Of a DNA stretch of 64,000 nucleotides, positions 34,455 to 42,289 are shown piece by piece; the stretch's first letter is position 1; each line of letters begins with the position of its first letter. The position numbers were made by a program, and so were the translations under genes. The DNA is taken from positions 1,062,721-1,126,720 of the forward strand of contig JARFXR010000001.1 of the NCBI GenBank assembly GCA_029194535.1, in the 5' to 3' direction. Origin of the DNA: Nitrospira sp. GTDB lineage: Bacteria; Nitrospirota; Nitrospiria; Nitrospirales; Nitrospiraceae. Below the pieces are notes generated by a model, which saw only the letters and a list, made by a program, of their open reading frames with translations, made no database searches and was not told where the DNA came from.

Positions 34455-35384
34455 ATGATGATGCGACACCGATTCGCAGGTGTGCTGTTCGCAAGTTTGG
34501 GGGTCCTGTGCGGTTGGCCTGCTGGCCTCGGCTTTTCCTATGACGTCGTTGACGTGCAGCATGCGGGAACCATCGAGGGCACGGTGGTCCTCGACGGACC
34601 GGTTCCCGAGCCGAAGGGGTTCAACCTCATCACCTTTCCGGACCCGGCCTACTGCGGACGCATCTCCAACGGGCAGGGATGGCGGCTGCTGTACGACTTC
34701 GTCGTGGGCGAGAACAACGGGCTGAAGGATGCGATTGTCTTGCTGGAAGGTGTGGAGGCCGGTAAACCCTTTGAGGTCTCCGTACCATTGATCGAGGCGC
34801 GCGACTGCATGTTCAAACCCTTCATGACGATCGTGCGCAATGGGCATGCTGTCGAAGTGATCAACATGGATCCAGTGATGCACGACATTCAAGGATACGA
34901 GACCTCCATCGAGGCTGGGGCCCGAGTCCTGTTTAATACGCCGTTGGTCATGAATCACCAGCACCGTCGCGGTGATCTCCATGCCATCCACAATCATGCC
35001 CCCGGCAAGTCTCTCGTCGGACCGGTGTATCTCAACAGGGGGCGCAGGACGTTTTACATGCAATGTGGGTTTCATGCCTACATGGAGAGTTGGGCCATGG
35101 CGGTGAACAATCCCTATTACACGTTGACGGACGGTAATGGGAAGTTCACGATCGGAGACGTTCCTCCCGGCACGTATCAACTGGTTGTGTGGCATCCGCA
35201 GACGGGGCCCGGCACCGCGAAGATGGTGACCGTGCAAGCGGACGGCACGGTCGTTGAACATCTGTCCCTGCCGGCGCCCAAAGGGAATCGCACTTCCTAT
35301 AAGGTCATGCACAACCCCCGTTTCGGACCGGAATCGCTCGGCTATTCCGTGGAGATCAACCCGCTTGTCGAACACCAGCACTAG
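34455..35384 (+). CDS. secreted cupredoxin / carboxypeptidase-regulatory-like protein, copy B
   Basis: 309 residues from ATG 34455, behind AGAAAGGGGA; an in-frame ATG at 34428 touches the stop of copy A. Same layout as copy A: signal peptide, a beta strand block with GTIEGTVVLDG, the shared KGFNLITFPDP, His143 (DPVMHDIQ) and CGFHAYM (Cys204, His207, Met210), and the closing GKFTIGDVPPGTYQLVVWHP sandwich. A tandem duplicate of copy A: the copper ligands are all kept, the loop between them differs (HNHAPGKS, extra His). Co-transcribed with copy A. Confidence 0.8.
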   Translation: MMMRHRFAGVLFASLGVLCGWPAGLGFSYDVVDVQHAGTIEGTVVLDGPVPEPKGFNLITFPDPAYCGRISNGQGWRLLYDFVVGENNGLKDAIVLLEGVEAGKPFEVSVPLIEARDCMFKPFMTIVRNGHAVEVINMDPVMHDIQGYETSIEAGARVLFNTPLVMNHQHRRGDLHAIHNHAPGKSLVGPVYLNRGRRTFYMQCGFHAYMESWAMAVNNPYYTLTDGNGKFTIGDVPPGTYQLVVWHPQTGPGTAKMVTVQADGTVVEHLSLPAPKGNRTSYKVMHNPRFGPESLGYSVEINPLVEHQH

Positions 35385-35477
35385 CCGAGACGGATTCAAT
35401 GACCACGCTCACCTGCCGGGATCGATGCATTGGGGCACGTTGTTGATCGGTAACCTCGGGCTTGTAGACCCTCTCGG

Positions 35478-36230
35478 ATGATCGTGCAAGACAGCGGGAA
35501 GTGCCGCGCGGCCGGATCGCGATGGAGAGCCTGGTTGTCGGGCAGAGCCAGAACGCCGCTCCGAACGGCCACTTCTCTGATTCGCCGGACAGTGCTCGCG
35601 CGGGGCGCGTATCTACGGAGGAGGAGATGCCCTGGCCTCGCGCTTACGATGGTTCTGTGTGTTGCAGGTCCGGTCGGTTCGGCCCAGCCAGAACCCCCGC
35701 CCGGTATTCCTGATTTTTCCGGAAGTCTCATCAGGCAGGTGAACGGCAAACGGCATCAGGCGCAGATCTTCTCAAAAGGGAACCGGCTGCGGTTGGAGTA
35801 CAAGTACGCCGTTCGCACCGACCACGGCTACGCGGCGATTGAGATCATTAGACTCGACTTGGGAGAGGCTTGGTACGTTCTCGCGCAACAAAAAGAGCTG
35901 TTGGTCATGCCACTGAGTTCTGATGACGTGCTCCCGGTACAATCTGAATTGGTGGGGGAGCGGGAACGAATGCTGGTGGGCGATGCGACCACGGCAGGGC
36001 GTCCGACGCGGCTGTATGAAATCCGAACGGAACGGGACGGCCGGGCCGAACGATTCTACGAGTGGGTGGATGTGGAAACCGGCATCGTCCTGAAATTGGT
36101 GAGCCGAGATCGCGATTGGTCGTTTGAATATGAACGGATCCGGTTATCGCCGCAACCCGCTTTCTACTTCGACGAGCCGCCGGGATATCGGAAGCGCACC
36201 GTCGGTACGGCGCCGAAGCGGCAGGGTTGA
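35478..36230 (+). CDS. exported protein of unknown function, possibly LolA-like fold
   Basis: Up to 250 residues from ATG 35478. The first ~40 residues are Arg-rich and look non-coding; a start at GTG 35592 would give RGAYLRRRRCPG plus a hydrophobic run ending VGSAQ, a good signal peptide. The mature part is all beta with FSGSLIRQVNGKRHQAQIF, then RLRLEY, EAWYVLAQQKELLVMPL and YEWVDVETGIVLKLVSRDRDW, reminiscent of LolA/DUF4412 periplasmic sheets that bind lipids. No ligand site is identifiable. It ends just before the HEAT-repeat gene and probably shares its transcript. Confidence 0.6.
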   Translation: MIVQDSGKCRAAGSRWRAWLSGRARTPLRTATSLIRRTVLARGAYLRRRRCPGLALTMVLCVAGPVGSAQPEPPPGIPDFSGSLIRQVNGKRHQAQIFSKGNRLRLEYKYAVRTDHGYAAIEIIRLDLGEAWYVLAQQKELLVMPLSSDDVLPVQSELVGERERMLVGDATTAGRPTRLYEIRTERDGRAERFYEWVDVETGIVLKLVSRDRDWSFEYERIRLSPQPAFYFDEPPGYRKRTVGTAPKRQG

Positions 36231-36257
36231 CAGGTGTGTGAATTCCGGAGGCATCAG

Positions 36258-37652
36258 ATGACCGAAACGGTGAATCGGATATGGGCGGCGACCGCTCTCG
36301 TGATCGCGATGGGGGCGGGGGCAACGGTGGATCACCCTGCGGTTCTCGCCGCTGTCCCGAGTGATCTCCAACGATCGTACGACAGGCGGGAATACCAGAA
36401 AGTGCTGGATGAGATCGCCAAGTTGGACGGCCCATCATCCGCGACGTCCGACATTCGCCGGCTCAAAGTTCGATCGCTGCTGAAACTGAGCAATCCCAAG
36501 GAAGCGTTGGAGGAGTATGACCGGCTGGAGCGGTCCACGAACCAGGATGAGATTCCTCTCCTTCGGGATGTCGCCTTGGGGTTCATTACCGTGATGTTGA
36601 AGGACATGCGAGAGCAGATGCGCGGGGCCGCATTTACAGCGTTGAAGGAGGTCGACTCGGAGGAGGTCATTCCGTACTTTGAGGACGGGCTCAGTGACGG
36701 GTCGGGGCCCGTGCGCATGCTGGCCGTGGAAGGATTGAGCCGGACCGAAGCCGGGCGGAGTTCGCAGAAATTGCGGAGGGCACTTGACGATCAGGCCGGG
36801 CTCGTCAAGGCCCGTGTGGTGAAGGCTCTCGGGCACAGCACAGATCCGTCGGTGGTTCCGCTGCTGGAAACGGCTTCGAAGGACGAGTTGCCCACCGTCA
36901 GGATTGCGGCATTCGGAGCTCTCCTGCGGCACGGGCGCAAGGACGCGTGGGACTCCTTGCGCCGAGCGTCGGACGCCGTCAATCCGGAAGATCGGGCAGA
37001 AGCGATCCGGGTGATGGCCGATGCGAAAGATCCCCGCGCGGTGCCGATCATGGTGGAGTCCCTGACCTACAAGCAGCCGTCTGTCCGGGGTGCGGCGGCC
37101 AGGGGGCTTGGGCACCTGGGACGGCGAGAGGCGCGCGAAGATATTCAACGACTCCTGCGTGATCCAGTATCAGCCGTCCGCGAGGCGGCGGCATCCGCGC
37201 TGGCTGATCTGGCTGACAAGGCTTCGGTGCCGGCTCTCAATCAGGCGCTCCAGGACGGGGCATTTTCCGTGCGCGCCGCGGCCGCCGCCGCCCTGCTTCA
37301 ACTCGGCCAACCATTTGAGAATGTGGCGCCGACAGTGAGGGGGCTGGTTCAGCAAAGCGACACAGGCGCGAGGGCTGCGGCTGCCCATGCCTTGGGTAAG
37401 GCGACGAAACCCAATGCTGCCGGGGCGTTATCGTATCTTGAGAGTTTGGCGGCGGATCCGCTGCCGGGGCCAAAAATTGTGGCCATGCGATCGCTGGGAC
37501 GCCTCAGCGACCCTTCGATGCTTCCTCTCATGAAGGAGGCCTTGCGGGACCAGAACGAAGCGGTTCGAACGACCGCCGGAGGAGCCATCCTCCGATTGCT
37601 ACAAGGTTCGCGGGCCCCGAAGGGTGGTTTTCAGCCGGTTGGCGGCAATTGA
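36258..37652 (+). CDS. exported HEAT-repeat protein
   Basis: 464 residues from ATG 36258, behind CCGGAGG. A signal-like N-terminus (IWAATALVIAMGAGATV) is followed by a short TPR-like part (about 40-100, DRREYQKVLDEI) and then about eight to ten HEAT/PBS-lyase-type repeats of roughly 30 residues, each with the pattern VR-x-AAA-x-AL-x-L (for example AVREAAASALADLAD and SVRAAAAAALLQL). HEAT solenoids bind other proteins. Being periplasmic and between the cupredoxin genes, it may be a scaffold or assembly factor for the copper proteins; that is inference. Confidence 0.8.
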   Translation: MTETVNRIWAATALVIAMGAGATVDHPAVLAAVPSDLQRSYDRREYQKVLDEIAKLDGPSSATSDIRRLKVRSLLKLSNPKEALEEYDRLERSTNQDEIPLLRDVALGFITVMLKDMREQMRGAAFTALKEVDSEEVIPYFEDGLSDGSGPVRMLAVEGLSRTEAGRSSQKLRRALDDQAGLVKARVVKALGHSTDPSVVPLLETASKDELPTVRIAAFGALLRHGRKDAWDSLRRASDAVNPEDRAEAIRVMADAKDPRAVPIMVESLTYKQPSVRGAAARGLGHLGRREAREDIQRLLRDPVSAVREAAASALADLADKASVPALNQALQDGAFSVRAAAAAALLQLGQPFENVAPTVRGLVQQSDTGARAAAAHALGKATKPNAAGALSYLESLAADPLPGPKIVAMRSLGRLSDPSMLPLMKEALRDQNEAVRTTAGGAILRLLQGSRAPKGGFQPVGGN

Positions 37653-37676
37653 CAGCGTACTGCAAAATTTTATATA
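37649..37676 (+). promoter_or_regulatory. promoter of cupredoxin gene copy C
   Basis: TTGACA (37649-37654) overlaps the stop codon of the HEAT-repeat gene; after 16 bases comes TATATA (37671-37676). Transcription would start near 37683, with a leader of about 145 bases before ATG 37828, which has the strong site AAGGAGG. Confidence 0.5.
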
Positions 37677-37827
37677 CATGTGGGTCCAAGACCAGCCTTG
37701 CCCGCATCTCACCTATCGAGGTAACCAGGGAGGAAACGGTCAGCACGTTTCTCTCAGTAGGCCGGTGGAAGATACAGGGAAACGCGAGCCAGGAACCCGG
37801 AATTCTTAATCACAAGGAGGCAGTCCC

Positions 37828-38622
37828 ATGAAGAGTGCGTTATCAGTCGTGTTCGGTGTGGCAGCCGTCGCATTTATCGCGACGCCTGTCACCTCATTTG
37901 CCGGTGGCACCATCGCCGGCAAGGTCACCTATGCCGGGAAATCCGAGCAGAAGGAGTTTCTCTTCTCGAAGTTCCCGAACCCCAAGTTCTGTCCGAAGCA
38001 TCCCAATAAGACCTTGATGGACGGGGACAAGCGGTTCCTGAAGACCATCGAGGTCGGCAAGGATGGCGGATTGAAGAACGCCGTCGTGGCGGTCACCGAT
38101 ATTGAAGACAAGGCCTTCATGGATGGGTTCGCGGGAGCTGAAGTCACCGCGGCCTTCTGCGAATTTCTGCCGTTCAGCGGCGTGGTTGTGAACAATCGCC
38201 CCTTCAAGGTTGAAAATACCGATGCGGATCCGGATGATCCCAAGTCGACGGCCGGTGTGCTGCACAATCCCCATAGCTTCACGGTGAAGGGCTCGACGTC
38301 GGCGACCGGTTTCAACATCGGTCTTGCCAAGAAGGGCGACAAACTCGACAAGCCGGTGACCTTCCGCGGTGGTGCCGAGAAGGAAGGCTACTATCGGCTG
38401 CAGTGCGACCAACATGAGTTCATGCAGTCCTTCTTCCTTCCCGTGTCGAATGCGCATTATGCCGTGGTGAAGGAAGACGGTTCGTTTGAGCTCAAGGATG
38501 TGCCGGCCGGTAAGCACAAAGTCACAGCCTGGCATCCGTTCGTCGGTAAGGGCAAGAAGGTGGAGTTCGAGATCGAAGTTCCGGAAGGCGGGACGGCGAA
38601 TCTGAAGGCCGAACTCAAGTAA
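37828..38622 (+). CDS. secreted cupredoxin / carboxypeptidase-regulatory-like protein, copy C
   Basis: 264 residues with a clear signal peptide (AVAFIATPVTSFAGG). Same overall plan as copies A and B but more diverged: GTIAGKVTYAGK, then a Lys-rich block with KFCPKHPNKTL, a candidate upstream His (146 or 149, in LHNPHSFTV), the copper loop CDQHEFM (Cys193, His196, Met199) and the closing SFELKDVPAGKHKVTAWHPF. Has its own promoter and terminator and a very strong ribosome site, so probably the most highly expressed of the three. A periplasmic copper carrier is the best guess; the electron donor and acceptor are unknown. Confidence 0.82.
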   Translation: MKSALSVVFGVAAVAFIATPVTSFAGGTIAGKVTYAGKSEQKEFLFSKFPNPKFCPKHPNKTLMDGDKRFLKTIEVGKDGGLKNAVVAVTDIEDKAFMDGFAGAEVTAAFCEFLPFSGVVVNNRPFKVENTDADPDDPKSTAGVLHNPHSFTVKGSTSATGFNIGLAKKGDKLDKPVTFRGGAEKEGYYRLQCDQHEFMQSFFLPVSNAHYAVVKEDGSFELKDVPAGKHKVTAWHPFVGKGKKVEFEIEVPEGGTANLKAELK

Positions 38623-38658
38623 TTCGAACGGGTTCTCGACGGCTACCTCGTCGATGGT

Positions 38659-38696
38659 GAAGGGCAGCGGATGTTTCCGCTGCCCTTCGTGTTTTT
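38659..38696 (+). terminator. rho-independent terminator after cupredoxin copy C
   Basis: A perfect 13-bp stem (38659-38671 with 38676-38688), loop TGTT, then GTGTTTTT. About 36 bases after the stop codon. Confidence 0.88.
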
Positions 38697-38856
38697 GCGC
38701 GATTCGCGCGGTATGTCGCGGTATCCCTGCCTTGCGTTTGCATTTTCGATCTAGGTAAGATGCGGTCTTCCAACGGTATTTTCCATGCAGGACAGTGGAA
38801 TCCGGCGGCCTGTCTTTTGAATATCCTGCAAGGGCAAGCTGAGGGAGGAGATTGGT

Positions 38857-39843
38857 GTGTCACGAGAACTCTCGCTCGCGGAAATCTTTCAACTCGGCTA
38901 CTACTGGGAGACCAAGATTCTGCTCACGGCGGTTCGCCTCGACCTTTTTACCGCGTTGGACGGTAAGAAAAAAACGGGCAGTGAGATTGCTGCCCGCATC
39001 GAAGCCCACGAACCCACGCTCTCGCTCTTGCTGAACGCCCTGGTAGCCATGAGATTGCTGACCAAGGAGGGGGAACTTTACGGCAATTCTTACGTCACCT
39101 CAAAACACCTTGTTCGGCATTCGCCCGACTTTGTCGGGCATCTGCTGCTCCTCCATGATGCCGAATGGGAGAATTGGGGAAAGCTCGAACAGACGATCCG
39201 GACCGGACAGCGTTCCGTCGACCGACACCTGTTCGAAACCGATCCGGAACTCGGCGGCAACGTGCTGGCCGTGCTCCATCGAATCGGCAGCCAAAGTGGG
39301 CCTGACTTTGCCAAGCGCTTGAAGTTGACGGGTGCGATTCGCCTGCTTGATTTGGGAGGAGGAGCGGGGACCAATGCCATCGCATTCTGTCGTGTGTACC
39401 CGGACGTGTCCGCCACCGTCTTCGATTTGCCGGCGACGTTGCGCCTGACGGAAAAAACCATCAAAGAGGCGGGTCTCGAATCGAGGATTGCGTTGCGCGC
39501 GGGCAATTTCAATTCGGACGACTTCGGCGGGCCGTATGATGTCGTCCTGATGTCCGACATTCTCCACTATCAATCGTTCGAGACGAATGAGGCCTTGGTG
39601 AGCAAGGTCCTCCGGCATTTGGCACCGGGCGGGCGTCTGATCATCAAAGATCGCTTCCTCAACGAGACGGGAACGGGACCGGCTTGGACTACCGCCTTCG
39701 CGGTGCATATTCTCATCAATACCCAGCAGGGCGGCTGCTATAGAGTTGCCGATGCCATCGATTGGATGACCCGCGCCGGGTTTGTCTCCGCGACGGAGTT
39801 GGAGCGGACTGCCGTCGTGCTGGGTACGAAAGGTCACGGGTAG
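38857..39843 (+). CDS. SAM-dependent O-methyltransferase, family 2 type
   Basis: 328 residues from GTG 38857 (GTG 38855 overlaps it in another frame), behind GAGGGAGGAG. An N-terminal winged-helix dimerisation domain (LSLAEIFQLGYYWETKILLTA to about residue 100) precedes the Rossmann methyltransferase domain with the SAM loop LLDLGGGAGTNAI, VFDLPATL and LSDILHYQ-like MSDILHY. This is the plan of acetylserotonin/O-methyltransferase family enzymes, which methylate hydroxyls of quinones and aromatic metabolites. The DUF420 gene starts eight bases later, so a role in quinone or heme-oxidase assembly is possible but unproven. Confidence 0.85.
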   Translation: MSRELSLAEIFQLGYYWETKILLTAVRLDLFTALDGKKKTGSEIAARIEAHEPTLSLLLNALVAMRLLTKEGELYGNSYVTSKHLVRHSPDFVGHLLLLHDAEWENWGKLEQTIRTGQRSVDRHLFETDPELGGNVLAVLHRIGSQSGPDFAKRLKLTGAIRLLDLGGGAGTNAIAFCRVYPDVSATVFDLPATLRLTEKTIKEAGLESRIALRAGNFNSDDFGGPYDVVLMSDILHYQSFETNEALVSKVLRHLAPGGRLIIKDRFLNETGTGPAWTTAFAVHILINTQQGGCYRVADAIDWMTRAGFVSATELERTAVVLGTKGHG

Positions 39844-39850
39844 GGCACAC

Positions 39851-40564
39851 ATGGATTGGTTGAAAGATCCCGGTTTTCTCGGCACTCACGCTACCATCGG
39901 GGCGGACTTGAGCCAACTCATGGCGACCCTGTTCACTGGACTGTTTGTGATCGGGTGGTTTCAAGCGAAGAAGCGGCAAGCCGATGCGCATCATTGGTTG
40001 ATGCTGGGCGGTATGGTGGCCATGTTGTCCTTCTTCATTGCCTATTACCTCTTCCGACAACTCGGTGTCTTGGCCGTGGAGGGCAAGGAAGGCTTCGGCG
40101 GCTCGCAAGCGTTGTACGACCATGTGTTCATTCCGGTTCTTGTCGTTCATATCATCTTGGTGATCATCGGCCTCGTCATGGCGATTTACATGATCATTCT
40201 CGGGTTCCGTACACAGATGTTTGCCGGAAACCGACGGCAACTGAGCGAATCTCCGCTTGTAACGACGTGGAAACGGATTGGGACGATTATGGGAGCGACG
40301 ACAATCCTGGTGTTGCTGGCTTTCGGTCTACGGGGTGCCACAGCCGGATTTTCCATGCGAAAGCTGGAGGTGTACTTAGGGTTCTTGATCCTCGTGGCTC
40401 TTGTGCTTGGCATTGAAACAACCATTCAACGGATTTGGCCGAACGGCGCACGCCGTCATCGCGCGCTCGGACGCTTTACGATGATCATCTATTGCATCTT
40501 GTTCATGACCGGCAGCTTCACCTACACGATGCTCTACATTCTCTATCCGGGGAAGATCGGATGA
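39851..40564 (+). CDS. DUF420 membrane protein (CtaM/YozB-like)
   Basis: 237 residues from ATG 39851, six or so membrane helices. His residues at the helix ends (THATIGADLS, DAHHWLMLGG, YDHVFIPVLVVHI) are spaced as in the DUF420 family, which in Firmicutes includes CtaM, needed to build an active heme-copper oxidase. Here it sits upstream of a bd-like oxidase, so it may help to insert heme or copper in that enzyme. The C-terminal part RRHRALGRFTM and final helix are typical of the family. Confidence 0.75.
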   Translation: MDWLKDPGFLGTHATIGADLSQLMATLFTGLFVIGWFQAKKRQADAHHWLMLGGMVAMLSFFIAYYLFRQLGVLAVEGKEGFGGSQALYDHVFIPVLVVHIILVIIGLVMAIYMIILGFRTQMFAGNRRQLSESPLVTTWKRIGTIMGATTILVLLAFGLRGATAGFSMRKLEVYLGFLILVALVLGIETTIQRIWPNGARRHRALGRFTMIIYCILFMTGSFTYTMLYILYPGKIG

Positions 40565-40587
40565 TTCGACGAAGTGCGGGGTCCTTG

Positions 40588-40698
40588 GTGCTGAGTGCTG
40601 AGTTGATCGAAGAACGTGCCGAGATCCAAGCCTTGCGCACTGACTCTTGTGAAGGTACGAAATGTCTTCGGTGCACATCTGCTCTCAGGACTCAGCAC
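40588..40698. repeat. inverted repeat pair in an intergenic gap
   Basis: GTGCTGAGTGCTGAG (40588-40602) and CTCAGGACTCAGCAC (40684-40698) are reverse complements with one mismatch, 81 bases apart, in the 160-base gap between the DUF420 and PCP_red genes. Itself built of the unit GTGCTGA twice. It resembles debris of a dispersed intergenic repeat. Confidence 0.6.
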
Positions 40699-40724
40699 GC
40701 ATTACTCAGCGCTGGAGTCGGTTC

Positions 40725-41225
40725 ATGATGACCTGCGGCTGTGGGCGCTGGATGCATACTGAGGGCATTGAGGAGCGGGTCGGCGACAACGGCTCGCCAC
40801 AATGGTTTGTACGTTCGGAATGCCGGGGTTGTGGTCTGAGGGTCGGGATTGAGGTGCCGGCGGGCGAGTCCGGAGGCCTGGTCGATCGGATGATGTGGAC
40901 GGACGAGGCGCTCCATCGGTTGGAGCGCATGCCGCCTTACCTGGCGGGGCTGATCCGGGATGACGTCGAGCGATGTTTGTGTGTCGGTCCTGAACGGGTG
41001 GTCACCTACGACAGGCTGTTGGGACCACTGAGCGGTGAACGGATTGAATGGGAGCCGGAGGCCGAACGTCGATTGGAAAACGTGCCGTCCGCCGTCCGCG
41101 CAATGGCGAGAATCGAGTTGGAACGGACCGCAGCGGAACGGGGGACCACCCGTATCACGGTCGCGCTGATGGAAGAAGTGAAAGCCCGCTACTTTGGAAT
41201 GGGCGCGGCAAAGGACGTTCGATAA
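40725..41225 (+). CDS. protein with two PCP_red domains and Cys-rich N-terminus
   Basis: 166 residues from ATG 40725 (another ATG at 40728). The N-terminus has Cys pairs (MTCGCGRW, SECRGCGLRV) that could form a zinc or Fe-S site. The last ~50 residues, WEPEAERRLENVPSAVR then ARIELERTAAERG, match the PCP_red domain (protochlorophyllide reductase 57-kDa subunit C-terminal), a short helix pair also found in non-photosynthetic bacteria. A second, weaker copy is present earlier (MMWTDEALHRLERMPPYLA). Function in non-phototrophs is not established. No chlorophyll-pathway genes are near. Confidence 0.72.
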   Translation: MMTCGCGRWMHTEGIEERVGDNGSPQWFVRSECRGCGLRVGIEVPAGESGGLVDRMMWTDEALHRLERMPPYLAGLIRDDVERCLCVGPERVVTYDRLLGPLSGERIEWEPEAERRLENVPSAVRAMARIELERTAAERGTTRITVALMEEVKARYFGMGAAKDVR

Positions 41226-41232
41226 GAAGATC

Positions 41233-42285
41233 ATGTTGCATCGGATGGCATTACGGGTTTTGCCCAGTCTCAGTCTTGCCGTGACGGAGGACACGATCCG
41301 CAAGAAAAAGCGGATCGTGATGTTTGTGCCGGGGATGGTCGCTTTCGTGTGCCACCGACTGGCTAAGCACGTCCTCCCGATGTCCGAGCCATGGGTACTG
41401 CTCCTGCTCAGCGGCCTGTTGGGACTCGCGACCGCCCTGATTGCCTATCGGGTCGGCCGCGCCTGCGACTGGCGGAGGATGAGTGCACAGGACGGAGCAG
41501 TTCTGCTGAGTTGGATAGCCGGTTGGATCGGCTTTGTCTATGCCGTACAGCTGTCCCTTTTGGTCCTCGCGTTGCTCTGGCTCGTGGGATACGACTATCT
41601 GCAACATCCGGACGGACCGGCGATGATGGCGATGATCATTCCCTCCACCGCCGTGGCTCGCGATGCTTTTGAGATCGGTCATGTCAGGAGCATGTTGCTG
41701 ATGGGGCGTCCCTTCGCCACCTTTCCGAACGGGGCCTCTCTCCGGGAATTGGTCGGTTCCCGATCCGCACCGTGGGCATCCTGGGCTGCGACAGGTTTGA
41801 TCGCCGGTGCTCTCGGCGCCTCGCTCGGCCATCTTATGCACACGCAGCAGGCCGTCGTGATGGTGCAGTTGGCTGCAGTGACCCTTGTCGGAGGGACGAT
41901 CGCGTTGTGCGCCTATTTCAGCGGAATGCGACCGCAGGTGCCATGGACGTCCGGTTTGCTGTCCACCAAGGCCAGCGAGTCGCTGAAGTACTGGTGGTGG
42001 CCCGGTATGGCCTTCGCTTCTACCTACTATCTGGTCGCCGCAGGCGTCGTCATCTTTGTGGCGAGAGAGCCGGGTGTTCCAACATGGTACGCGGCGGCGG
42101 GTGGTGGAATGGTTGCCGCGCTCATGGGCTTGTACGGTTATTACTTGGGCCATCGGCGCCATATCGAGGATCAATTGGCTCCAGAGGTCAGTACGGCGAT
42201 GCTCCGCTGTCCGTTTGTCATGGGCATATTGGGAAAGTCCGGCGCGGGCGGCCGTTTGGCCGCGTCATCAACATCAAAGGTCTGA
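41233..42285 (+). CDS. multi-pass membrane protein of unknown family
   Basis: 350 residues from ATG 41233; the frame is open a few codons earlier. Seven or eight hydrophobic helices, beginning with a soluble RKKKRIVMFVP stretch. Cytoplasmic-side segments contain several His and Cys (FVCHRLAKHVL, GHLMHTQQAV, YYLGHRRHIEDQ), which could bind heme or metal. I do not recognise the family. It ends four bases before the ATG of bd-like oxidase 1 and is probably part of that transcript and perhaps of that complex. Confidence 0.6.
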   Translation: MLHRMALRVLPSLSLAVTEDTIRKKKRIVMFVPGMVAFVCHRLAKHVLPMSEPWVLLLLSGLLGLATALIAYRVGRACDWRRMSAQDGAVLLSWIAGWIGFVYAVQLSLLVLALLWLVGYDYLQHPDGPAMMAMIIPSTAVARDAFEIGHVRSMLLMGRPFATFPNGASLRELVGSRSAPWASWAATGLIAGALGASLGHLMHTQQAVVMVQLAAVTLVGGTIALCAYFSGMRPQVPWTSGLLSTKASESLKYWWWPGMAFASTYYLVAAGVVIFVAREPGVPTWYAAAGGGMVAALMGLYGYYLGHRRHIEDQLAPEVSTAMLRCPFVMGILGKSGAGGRLAASSTSKV

Positions 42286-42289
42286 CGCG

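Noticed and set aside
40588-40698. Inverted repeat read as a terminator
   Set aside because: The arms are 81 bases apart and no T run follows; it is better seen as repeat debris.
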